A stretch of 5,840 nucleotides of DNA from Robiginitomaculum sp. (GTDB lineage: Bacteria > Pseudomonadota > Alphaproteobacteria > Caulobacterales > Maricaulaceae): NCBI GenBank assembly GCA_002733735.2, contig NVWT02000001.1, positions 4,288 through 10,127 on the forward strand, in the 5' to 3' direction. The notes below the pieces were generated by a model, which searched no databases, was not told where the DNA came from, and was given only the letters and a program-made list of their open reading frames with translations. The translations under genes were made by a program, and so were the position numbers. Positions 1 to 5,840 of this stretch are shown here, in pieces. How positions within the stretch are numbered: position 1 is the first letter of the stretch; each line of letters starts with the position of its first letter.

Positions 1-789
1 GGTTTTGTTTGGTGCTTGATTACTTTGTTTTCCTCCGTAGCCAATCATGCATTAGCTGGCGCTTGGGTGCAGGAAAAGGGGCGTTCTGAATTCATCACCA
101 CGGCATTATATTCATCGGCAAAATCAGGTTATGACGATTTGGGCAATTTGACGGAAGTGGTGAAGTTTTCAAAATTGGAAACTGCAGTTTATGGTGAATA
201 TGGATTGATAAAAAACTGGTCGATTGTGGGTCGTGTTTCTTATCAAGAAGTTTCTTTACAAAGAAACCTTGGAATTGATGCTGGCTCCGGAGTTGGAGCC
301 TCTAGTCTGGCGCTTAAATATCAGTTTAGTCAGATTGGAAAGTGGGTGTTTTCAGCACAGGGCGCAGTTTTAATTCCGGGCGGTACAGAAAACGGATTAG
401 ATTTGCGTTTAGGTGAGGGCGACACTGAATGGGAATTTAGAATGCTTACGGGAAGACCGATTACAGCCTTTGGTAAAAATGGATTTGTTGATGTGCAAGC
501 AGCTCGGCAATTTCGTACTTCTATCACCCCCGATGAATGGAAAGTTGATTTTACTGCTGGTATATATCCAAAGAAAAACATTCTGCTAATGGGGCAAATA
601 TTTGCAATTATCGGTGATCAACCTCGTGTGTTGGAAAGGCGCAAATTAGAGTCCTTGAAAATACAAGGGTCATTAGTCTGGTTCTTTAGAAAAAATAATG
701 GCATTCAGCTTTTTGCCTCTCGCCCTATTTCTGGCCGCAATGTAATAGCGGACACAGCTTTTGGCATAGGTTGGTGGTCTAGGTTCTAA
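1..789 (+). CDS. Probable outer-membrane beta-barrel protein, 5'-truncated by the window edge
   Basis: The reading frame is open from base 1, so the true start probably lies just upstream; a TTG at 16 is the first possible start inside the window but falls within a hydrophobic signal segment. The first visible residues (CLITLFSSV, then HALA before GAW) look like the end of a Sec signal peptide cut after ALA. The mature part, about 240 residues, has no internal hydrophobic helix. It shows alternating polar and aromatic stretches separated by Gly/Asp/Asn-rich turns, and ends in Trp-Trp-Ser-Arg-Phe; a C-terminal Phe is the usual signal for insertion by the Bam complex. Overall it resembles uncharacterised proteobacterial barrel proteins, loosely like the MetA/phenol-degradation or transporter-like barrels, but I recognise no specific family. 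Role and substrate are unknown. It converges with the cytochrome gene on the other strand with one base between stop codons. Confidence 0.7.
   Translation, partial: GFVWCLITLFSSVANHALAGAWVQEKGRSEFITTALYSSAKSGYDDLGNLTEVVKFSKLETAVYGEYGLIKNWSIVGRVSYQEVSLQRNLGIDAGSGVGASSLALKYQFSQIGKWVFSAQGAVLIPGGTENGLDLRLGEGDTEWEFRMLTGRPITAFGKNGFVDVQAARQFRTSITPDEWKVDFTAGIYPKKNILLMGQIFAIIGDQPRVLERRKLESLKIQGSLVWFFRKNNGIQLFASRPISGRNVIADTAFGIGWWSRF
250..300. repeat. Two adjacent perfect inverted repeats inside the barrel gene
   Basis: Bases 250-257 (GTTTCTTT) and 260-267 (AAAGAAAC) form an 8-bp perfect inverted repeat with a 2-base centre. Sixteen bases later, GGCTCC (283-288) pairs with GGAGCC (295-300) across a 6-base loop. 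Both lie inside coding sequence and neither is followed by a T-run, so they are not intrinsic terminators. They could be mRNA hairpins or chance; only the base pairing is directly visible. Confidence 0.4.
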
Positions 790-790
790 T

Positions 791-1354
791 TTATTGTTGA
801 GCACCTTCAGCATCAGCATTTTCGAGATTGACCTCATTAGTTTTTATATACAAATAAGCCATTAATGCTCGGCGTTTTTGTTCATTCCGGATGCCAACAA
901 ATGCCATGCTTGTACCGCTAAGAAACTCACGAGGGTTTTCTAACCAATGATCTAAGTTTTCCATACTCCAAACCAGGTCACTATCTTGTATTGCTTTAGA
1001 ATAGCGAAATTCTTCATTAAAGCCGACTTTGTTGCCGAACATGCCAAACAGGTTTGGCCCCATTTTATTTCTTTGCCCTTGCTCTAAGGTGTGACAGGCT
1101 CTGCACTTGGCAAATTCACGTTTTCCAGCTTTCAAATCGGCGCCGACTAAAAACTTAGGCAAAACAACTTCTTGTAATTCAACATCGATTGTTGAAATGG
1201 TTGTTGGTATATTTGTTACCGTCGCTTTGGAAGGAACAGAGCTGGTATCTAGTTTATCCACTTGTTTGGTTTCTTTGGCGGCGTTTTCTGCTCCACATGC
1301 GCTAATCGCTAAACTGGTTATAACTAGCAGTGCAAAGAATTTACTAATTGACAT
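791..1354 (-). CDS. Membrane-anchored (lipoprotein) class I cytochrome c, CycM/c2-like
   Basis: The product is 187 residues and probably carries electrons at the periplasmic face of the inner membrane. Residues 1-20 are a lipoprotein signal peptide with lipobox Ile-Ser-Ala-Cys, so Cys20 would be lipidated. Residues 21 to about 70 are a Thr/Ser/Lys/Val-rich linker without clear folding, consistent with a flexible tether. The haem domain follows: Cys84-Arg-Ala-Cys87-His88 binds haem covalently, a KMGPNLFG segment (97-104) is typical of c2/CycM proteins, and Met150 in GTSMAF is the likely distal ligand. The C-terminal tail is acidic. I chose ATG 1354 because GAGG lies six bases upstream and the signal peptide then has normal length; an in-frame ATG at 1366 and TTG at 1381 only add a polar extension. 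Maturation would need the Ccm system, part of which lies at the right of this window. The redox partner cannot be told from sequence. Confidence 0.9.
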   Translation of the reverse strand: MSISKFFALLVITSLAISACGAENAAKETKQVDKLDTSSVPSKATVTNIPTTISTIDVELQEVVLPKFLVGADLKAGKREFAKCRACHTLEQGQRNKMGPNLFGMFGNKVGFNEEFRYSKAIQDSDLVWSMENLDHWLENPREFLSGTSMAFVGIRNEQKRRALMAYLYIKTNEVNLENADAEGAQQ

Positions 1355-1360
1355 TCGTGG

Positions 1361-1364
1361 CCTC
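1361..1364 (-). promoter_or_regulatory. Ribosome binding site deciding the cytochrome c start
   Basis: On the minus strand GAGG sits six bases before the ATG at 1354. The alternative upstream starts (ATG at 1366, TTG at 1381) have no comparable purine-rich motif at the right distance, which favours the shorter protein. Confidence 0.6.
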
Positions 1365-1434
1365 ATAATATGATTTGACAACAGGTTTGATGTTAGCCCA
1401 TTTCATTGTTTAATCTAATTTTTCTACTCTTGTG

Positions 1435-1440
1435 TATAAT
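1435..1440 (+). promoter_or_regulatory. Candidate -10 element for the reductase-dehydrogenase operon
   Basis: A perfect TATAAT preceded by TGTG lies about 70 bases before the chosen reductase start, in the divergent intergenic region. No good -35 box is found 16-18 bases upstream; the nearest TTG-type hexamer (1406-1411) is too far away. If used, transcription would start near 1447. The stretch between the two divergent genes (1355-1507) holds no other feature I can support, and no clear promoter for the cytochrome gene was identified. Confidence 0.35.
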
Positions 1441-1507
1441 TCTTATCAATGTTTTTATTCATAAGAATATCTCGCATTACAACCATAATAGCATGGACAC
1501 CTTCTAT

Positions 1508-2725
1508 ATGAATAAAGGTACACTTATCATTGGTGCAGGGCAGGGCGCAGCTCAGGCGGCAATTAGTTTGCGGCAGTTAAAATACGATGCGCCAATAACT
1601 ATAATTGGTGAAGAACCGTACCTTCCGTATCAGCGACCGCCATTGTCCAAAGGGTACTTATCAGGTGCGCTGTCAGAAAATGAAGTATATTTGAAGCCTG
1701 CTGAATTTTGGCAAAAGTTCAACATTACTATAAAGACAAATACTATCGCCCGTTCCATAAACATAGATGAAAAGCAGATATTATTTGATGATGATAATTC
1801 CGTCGAATACGAGAATTTAATCATAGCCATTGGAACAAGGCCAAGGCAGTTGAACTGCCCGGGCGCAGATTTGTTGCAAGTACATTCATTGCGAAGCCTG
1901 TCCGATGCAAATCGGTTAAAAGACGCATTTTCAGTTGGGAAAGATATCGTAATAATTGGCGGTGGTTATGTCGGGTTGGAATGTGCGGCATCTGCTATTA
2001 AAAAACGAATGAATGTCACATTGATAGAGGCTGAGGCACGTATTCTTGCCCGTGTTGCCGGTAGGCAAGTTTCGGAGTTTTTTGTCGAAGAACATCGCCG
2101 CGCTGGTGTTGATATTAGGCTGTCGCAGCAAGTAATTGCTCTTCATGGAGACATTGATGTTGAAGGCGTGGAATTATCTAGCGGTGAGATCCTTCCCGCT
2201 GATCTAGTTTTGGTCGGAATTGGTGCCATTACAAATGATGAACTGGCTAAAGATGCAGGTCTAGAATGTGATGATGGGATTGTTGTCGATGAGTTCTGCC
2301 AGACATCACAGGATAACATTTATGCGATTGGCGATGTTACCAGACACCCAAATTCGATATATGACACAGATATTCGCCTTGAATCGGTACATAATGCCAT
2401 AGAACAAGGTAAAACTGCGGCTTTTTCAATAGTTGGCAAAGCAAAACCTTATTCACAAGTTCCATGGTTTTGGTCTGATCAGTATGATCTTAAATTGCAA
2501 ACTGCTGGTTTGAGCAGTAATCATGATCAGGTTATAGTTCGTGGCGATCCGTTGAAGCGTAAGTTTGCGGTGTTTTATCTGCGCAACAAACGACTTATTG
2601 CCTGTGATGCGGTTAATTCACCGAGCGAATATATGGCGGCAAGAATGTTGATTGGCAAACAAGATTGTCCTGATGTGGACATGTTGGCTGATCCCTTGAT
2701 TGCCATGAAAGAATTATTATCTTGA
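1508..2725 (+). CDS. NADH-dependent ferredoxin reductase (putidaredoxin/rhodocoxin reductase type, FAD)
   Basis: This flavoprotein moves electrons from NADH through FAD to a [2Fe-2S] ferredoxin, commonly one feeding a cytochrome P450 or dioxygenase. With the start at 1508 it has 405 residues, the usual family length. An N-terminal FAD-binding Rossmann motif GAGQGA (9-14) is followed by the family signature around PYQRPPLSKGYLSG (40-53). IAIGTRPRQL (106-115) closes the first FAD half. A second Rossmann motif, GGGYVG (151-156), binds NAD; the acidic Glu174 ending the next strand suggests NADH over NADPH. YAIGDV (272-277) contacts the FAD, RLESVHNAIEQ (290-300) is a conserved family block, and VPWFWSDQYDLKLQ (318-331) opens the C-terminal domain. 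ATG 1493 is an equally possible start (+5 residues); neither has a strong Shine-Dalgarno. The frame also runs upstream to a TTG at 1406, judged non-coding. It is probably co-transcribed with the aldehyde dehydrogenase 27 bp downstream. No ferredoxin is encoded nearby. Confidence 0.9.
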   Translation: MNKGTLIIGAGQGAAQAAISLRQLKYDAPITIIGEEPYLPYQRPPLSKGYLSGALSENEVYLKPAEFWQKFNITIKTNTIARSINIDEKQILFDDDNSVEYENLIIAIGTRPRQLNCPGADLLQVHSLRSLSDANRLKDAFSVGKDIVIIGGGYVGLECAASAIKKRMNVTLIEAEARILARVAGRQVSEFFVEEHRRAGVDIRLSQQVIALHGDIDVEGVELSSGEILPADLVLVGIGAITNDELAKDAGLECDDGIVVDEFCQTSQDNIYAIGDVTRHPNSIYDTDIRLESVHNAIEQGKTAAFSIVGKAKPYSQVPWFWSDQYDLKLQTAGLSSNHDQVIVRGDPLKRKFAVFYLRNKRLIACDAVNSPSEYMAARMLIGKQDCPDVDMLADPLIAMKELLS

Positions 2726-2742
2726 TCTGGGTGAAATATTTT

Positions 2743-2746
2743 GGAG
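2743..2746 (+). promoter_or_regulatory. Ribosome binding site deciding the aldehyde dehydrogenase start
   Basis: GGAG lies six bases before the ATG at 2753. An in-frame TTG at 2741 would overlap this motif and add only four residues, so ATG 2753 is preferred. Confidence 0.7.
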
Positions 2747-2752
2747 AATGAA

Positions 2753-4192
2753 ATGCAAATTTTGAACAAATTTTATATCGACGGAAAATGGGTAACACCA
2801 AATGGCACTGAAACGCTTGACGTTATAAATCCGGCCAATGAGGAAGCCTATGCGAAGGTTGTTTTGGGGACGGCAAAAGACGTTGATTTAGCAGTTGCTA
2901 GCGCGCAAAAAGCATTTCCAACTTGGTCAAAAACTAGCCGCGCAGAACGACTTGAGGTAATGGGCAGGTTTTTGGCAGCTTACCATGCTAGACTTGATGA
3001 TATTGCCAAAGCAATTACCGAAGAAATGGGCGCTCCAGCCTGGATTGCCAGCGCGATGCAGGCTCCGGTGGGGCTAGGCTTGCTTACTTCTGATATTGAA
3101 ACCTTGAAAACATTTGAATTTACCGAGCAACGGGGCAATTCAATGGTGGTGCGTGAGCCGGTTGGTGTCTGTGGTTTAATTACTCCATGGAATTGGCCAA
3201 TGAACCAGATTTTTTGTAAGTTATCACCGGCACTGGCAACTGGTTGTACTGTTGTCTGGAAGCCGTCGGAAGTTTCTCCTGTATCGGCACAAATTTTAAT
3301 GGAAATTATTGACGAAGCGAAAATTCCAGCCGGCGTGGTCAATATGGTGCATGGTGATGGGCCTGTTGTTGGCAATGCTATCGCCTCGCACCCGGGCATT
3401 GATATGGTATCATTTACCGGCTCGACCAGTGCTGGAATTTCCGTGGCCAAAGCTGCTGCGCCAACAGTTAAACGGGTGGCGCAGGAATTGGGTGGCAAGT
3501 CCGCCAATATCATACTTGATGATCTGGACGTGCAGGGGTTTGCAAAAGCTGTTTCCGGCGGCATGCAGACAATGAGCATAAATTCTGGTCAAAATTGTAA
3601 TGCGCCGTCAAGAATGCTGGTTCCGGCGGCAAGAATGCAAGAGGCATTGAAAATTGCCGCAGCAACGGCAAATGCAATACAAGTGGCCGAGCCTAATACT
3701 GAAGGCATGGTGATGGGGCCGGTAGTTTCCGAAGCTCAATGGAATAGAATTCAGAATTTAATTGCCAAGGGTATAGAACAAGGGGCGGAATTGGTAGCCG
3801 GCGGCTTGGGGCGGCCTGAGGACTTGAACCGGGGTTTTTATGTTCGGCCAACAGTTTTTGGCAATGTTACCAATGATATGGCAATTGCCCGTGAGGAAAT
3901 ATTCGGGCCGGTATTGTGCATTTTAGGTTATGACGATGAAGACCAAGCAATAGAAATTGCTAATGATACTCTTTATGGACTTTCCGGTTATATTTCAGGA
4001 AATAATATCGAACGGGTACGTGAAGTGGCCGCAAAATTACGCACTGGCATGGTGCATTTAAATGGTGCCACGCCGGACTTTACCATGCCATTTGGTGGTT
4101 ATGGACAATCGGGTAATGGCAGAGAGCGTGGGCCCGATGGCTTTGATGAATATTTAGAGAGCAAATCAATATTGGGCTATTCGGCTGAATAA
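2753..4192 (+). CDS. NAD(P)-dependent aldehyde dehydrogenase, CddD-like subgroup
   Basis: This 479-residue cytoplasmic enzyme oxidises an aldehyde to the carboxylic acid; length and motifs match a complete aldehyde dehydrogenase. Seen in order: TPWNWP with Asn147, which stabilises the oxyanion; KPSE with Lys170 in the cofactor site; GSTSAG (223-228) at the nucleotide-binding helix; ELGGKSA with the general base Glu245; NSGQNCNAP with the catalytic Cys282; and EEIFGP with Glu382, which holds the nicotinamide ribose. All key residues are present. The NSGQNCNAPSRMLVP block and the MPFGGYGQSGNGRERG C-terminal segment resemble, from memory, the subgroup containing the Rhodococcus 12-oxolaurate dehydrogenase CddD, which suggests medium-chain oxo-acids or aldehydes; the substrate is not proven by sequence. 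It is second in a likely operon with the ferredoxin reductase and converges with ccmI, 8 bp apart. Confidence 0.93.
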   Translation: MQILNKFYIDGKWVTPNGTETLDVINPANEEAYAKVVLGTAKDVDLAVASAQKAFPTWSKTSRAERLEVMGRFLAAYHARLDDIAKAITEEMGAPAWIASAMQAPVGLGLLTSDIETLKTFEFTEQRGNSMVVREPVGVCGLITPWNWPMNQIFCKLSPALATGCTVVWKPSEVSPVSAQILMEIIDEAKIPAGVVNMVHGDGPVVGNAIASHPGIDMVSFTGSTSAGISVAKAAAPTVKRVAQELGGKSANIILDDLDVQGFAKAVSGGMQTMSINSGQNCNAPSRMLVPAARMQEALKIAAATANAIQVAEPNTEGMVMGPVVSEAQWNRIQNLIAKGIEQGAELVAGGLGRPEDLNRGFYVRPTVFGNVTNDMAIAREEIFGPVLCILGYDDEDQAIEIANDTLYGLSGYISGNNIERVREVAAKLRTGMVHLNGATPDFTMPFGGYGQSGNGRERGPDGFDEYLESKSILGYSAE

Positions 4193-4200
4193 GTTATTAT

Positions 4201-5202
4201 TTAGTCGGTTAACCCTTGCTGTTTGGCGTATTGCTCTAACTCGGCTAGAGCCGATGCATTTTGACTAAAAGCCTTACGCGCAAGAGCCATGCTTGCTGTG
4301 GCCTGCGCTGGTTGCTCTAACACCACTTGCGAACGAATTAACTGTTTCCAGCCGGCCAAATCATTCGGGTTCTCAGTTAATCGTTGTTGCAGGCGCGATA
4401 CCATTGACTGGATCATTTCTTGTCGCTGCCCCGGGCTTAGCTGCTCAGCAGCTGCAATGTCAGCAGCGCTGGGGGCTTTTTGTGATTGCCTTAAAAAGTT
4501 TTCAGGTAACTCGATATTTGCTTCTGTTGCTAAACTATTGACGCGAGCTATCAAATCAGCCTTCCAAGGAGCGTCCGCTGGTACGGAATTAAGCAGTGCT
4601 ACCCATGTATCAATGGCACCGGTGTCATTGCCGGATTGTTGCTGTGCTAGCCCTGTATAGAAGCTAGCGCGAACATTGCTTGGGTCAACCTTCAAGCTTT
4701 TACTGAAATACATCAAGGCGGTTTCAGTAACTATGTCATTAGCGGCACGGGTAAGGGTTTCAGCATAGGCGGAAAGAGTTTGCGGATCATTCGGTGCAAT
4801 TTCTAATGCTTTTTCATAAGCGACTTTAGCGGCATTAAAATTATTCTGCCGGTTATAAGACCAGCCAAGCAATCGCCAACTTTCCACATCTTCGGGGTTG
4901 CTCTGCAAATGTGCGGTTAGTTTTTCAATCGCTTCATCAAGGGTTCGCGGCTCTATTGTATTGTTTTGGTTTGCTGCTGGCGCAGCATTTCTTGACGAAC
5001 TGGTAAATTCTGGAGAGCCAACAAACAAATACAATCCAAACGAGCCAAAAATTATCAAAGCTGCTAGGGATATAAAAATAGTTTTATCGGCTTTGCTTAG
5101 TGGATCTGTGGCTTCTTGGCTTTGTTGTACCATGCCATAAAATGGCCGTGCTAGTAATAAAACTGCGGCGAACAGAAAAAAAGAAATTGCGATCCAGAAC
5201 AT
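4201..5202 (-). CDS. ccmI: Cytochrome c maturation protein CcmI (CycH), apocytochrome c chaperone with TPRs
   Basis: CcmI holds apocytochromes c in the periplasm and hands them to the CcmF-CcmH haem ligation complex. The 333-residue product has two membrane helices (about 2-18 and 43-62) and a large periplasmic part. Helical repeats of TPR type run from about 88 to 205; WRLLGWSYNRQNNFNAAKVA and the following ALEIAPNDP are typical. A C-terminal region (about 245-333), containing LSPGQRQEMIQSMVSRLQQRL and a TPR-like GWKQLIRSQ, matches alphaproteobacterial CcmI. The stretch between the helices is only about 24 residues, lacking the longer cytoplasmic loop with the YRDQLxELxRD-type signature usual for the family, so the N-terminal domain looks reduced. 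ATG 5202 has AGGAA nine bases upstream. It is the last visible gene of a ccmG-ccmH-ccmI operon, 26 bp after ccmH; here CcmH and CcmI are separate rather than fused as in E. coli. Confidence 0.88.
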   Translation of the reverse strand: MFWIAISFFLFAAVLLLARPFYGMVQQSQEATDPLSKADKTIFISLAALIIFGSFGLYLFVGSPEFTSSSRNAAPAANQNNTIEPRTLDEAIEKLTAHLQSNPEDVESWRLLGWSYNRQNNFNAAKVAYEKALEIAPNDPQTLSAYAETLTRAANDIVTETALMYFSKSLKVDPSNVRASFYTGLAQQQSGNDTGAIDTWVALLNSVPADAPWKADLIARVNSLATEANIELPENFLRQSQKAPSAADIAAAEQLSPGQRQEMIQSMVSRLQQRLTENPNDLAGWKQLIRSQVVLEQPAQATASMALARKAFSQNASALAELEQYAKQQGLTD

Positions 5203-5228
5203 TTTGATTGTTTCCTAAAATTTTCTAT

Positions 5229-5666
5229 TTATTGGTCTTTTGTCGTTTTGTTATCAAGGCTTTCGTTTGATTGTTTGTGGGTACGCCTTGAGGTTTGCCA
5301 AAATACAAACCCGCCAACTAAAACAAAACCTAATGGCCCAAACCATAAAGCAAATGTGGATTTCTTTAATGGTGGTCGCAGCAAAACAAAACTTCCGTAG
5401 CGATCAACAATGTATTGAGTTACTTGTTCATTGCTATCACCAGCTAGAATTCTTGCCCGAACCAGTTTGCGCATATCAGCAGCAAGTTCTGCGTTTGAAT
5501 CATCAATAGATTGATTTTGGCAAACTACACAGCGTAGGTTTTTGCTAACTTCTCTTGCGCGTTGTTCCAAAACCGGATCCGATAATTGCTCACCGGGAAG
5601 AACCGCCAAAGCCTGAGTTAATCCCAGAAACATTATTATTATAACAAATGTAATAATTCTGATCAT
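5229..5666 (-). CDS. ccmH: Cytochrome c maturation protein CcmH (CycL), apocytochrome thiol reductase subunit
   Basis: CcmH is a membrane-anchored periplasmic thiol-disulfide protein that, with CcmG, reduces the CxxCH cysteines of apocytochromes before CcmF attaches haem. The 145-residue product carries an N-terminal signal peptide (1-21, ending in ALA). The CcmH domain has the redox pair Cys46 and Cys49 in LRCVVCQNQSIDDSNAELA, the hallmark of the family, followed by RKLVRARI and the YGSFVLLRPP block (90-99). One membrane helix (about 105-123) is followed by a short charged Lys/Asn/Thr tail in the cytoplasm. Length is typical for the short bacterial form without a fused TPR domain. ATG 5666 overlaps the ccmG stop as ATGA, with GAGG seven bases upstream inside the end of ccmG, suggesting translational coupling. 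Confidence 0.95.
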   Translation of the reverse strand: MIRIITFVIIIMFLGLTQALAVLPGEQLSDPVLEQRAREVSKNLRCVVCQNQSIDDSNAELAADMRKLVRARILAGDSNEQVTQYIVDRYGSFVLLRPPLKKSTFALWFGPLGFVLVGGFVFWQTSRRTHKQSNESLDNKTTKDQ

Positions 5667-5840
5667 TCTTCTGCCTCGAGCAATAAGATCATCGGCTTTA
5701 TTGTTTGCTCCCAGATTTGACCGGAAATCGGCCCAACCTGTTTGAAGCGGATATTCCCTGCCTTATCTATCAGGAAAGTTTCCGGCGCTCCAGTCACTCC
5801 AAGGTCAATTGCCAGTAAACTTTCCGCATCAAGACCGGTT
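5663..5840 (-). CDS. ccmG: Thiol:disulfide interchange protein CcmG/DsbE, C-terminal 58 residues only
   Basis: Only the 3' end is visible; the gene continues past the right edge of the window. The 58 codons before the TGA (5663-5665) encode the second half of a thioredoxin fold. LGVTGAPETFLIDKAG contains the cis-proline loop (GAP) and the following strand, and IRFKQVGPISGQIWE matches the end of CcmG/DsbE, whose family usually reads GVxGAPETFLID...G.IRYKHVGP. The catalytic WCxxC and the membrane anchor would be in the missing part, so activity cannot be judged. Family role: a periplasmic membrane-tethered reductant, fed by CcdA or DsbD, that reduces CcmH or apocytochrome c. Its stop codon overlaps the ccmH start by four bases (ATGA). 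Confidence 0.9.
   Translation of the reverse strand, partial: TGLDAESLLAIDLGVTGAPETFLIDKAGNIRFKQVGPISGQIWEQTIKPMILLLEAEE

Noticed and set aside
1107..1373. Plus-strand open frame opposite the cytochrome c lipoprotein gene
   Set aside because: Antisense to the signal peptide and linker region; no recognisable protein features of its own.
1355..1434. Sigma70-like promoter for the cytochrome c gene on the minus strand (TTAGAT - 17 - TAACAT)
   Set aside because: The -35 box matches the consensus at only two positions and the -10 at four, which is no better than expected by chance in AT-rich DNA.
2980..3579. Long minus-strand open frame (199 codons) across the aldehyde dehydrogenase gene
   Set aside because: It lies wholly inside a well-supported gene, its translation resembles no family I know, and it has no plausible ribosome binding site; it is a shadow frame.
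4176..4200. Small hairpin TATTC-GGCT-GAATA over the dehydrogenase stop codon as a terminator
   Set aside because: A five-base-pair, AT-rich stem without a continuous T-run is too weak to call an intrinsic terminator.
4289..4660. Plus-strand open frames opposite ccmI (4289-4660, 4293-4541, 4898-5140)
   Set aside because: Cys-rich or low-quality translations antisense to a clear CcmI coding sequence; treated as shadows.

Overview
The window reads as chromosomal DNA of a Gram-negative, aerobically respiring bacterium, most likely a moderately AT-rich alphaproteobacterium. The basis is family resemblance only: a separate CcmI with an alphaproteobacterial-style C-terminus, a CycM-like class I cytochrome c, a putidaredoxin-reductase-type flavoprotein and an outer-membrane barrel ending in Phe. 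No RNA gene, mobile element, CRISPR array or phage gene was seen. Coding density is very high.

Layout. (1) At the left edge is a 5'-truncated plus-strand gene for a probable outer-membrane beta-barrel protein (1-789). (2) Converging on it with one base between the two stop codons is a minus-strand gene for a lipoprotein cytochrome c (791-1354). (3) A divergent intergenic region of about 150 bp separates it from a plus-strand pair: an NADH-dependent ferredoxin reductase (1508-2725) and, 27 bp later with a strong ribosome binding site, an aldehyde dehydrogenase (2753-4192). (4) Converging on the dehydrogenase with an 8-bp gap is a minus-strand operon, read right to left: ccmG (only the 3' end, 5663-5840), ccmH (5229-5666) and ccmI (4201-5202). 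These encode the thiol-redox and apocytochrome-handling part of System I cytochrome c maturation.

How the genes work together. CcmG and CcmH keep the haem-binding cysteines of apocytochromes reduced, and CcmI delivers the apoprotein to the haem ligation complex. The lipoprotein cytochrome is a plausible client, although it lies in a separate transcription unit. The reductase would pass electrons from NADH to a [2Fe-2S] ferredoxin, often one serving a cytochrome P450 or another oxygenase. The dehydrogenase could oxidise the aldehyde or oxo-acid made downstream. Neither a ferredoxin nor an oxygenase is encoded here, so that pathway is inference.

I found no convincing new biological system. The most notable points are a CcmI whose cytoplasmic loop looks much shorter than usual, the orphan reductase-dehydrogenase pair, and two adjacent perfect inverted repeats inside the barrel gene.
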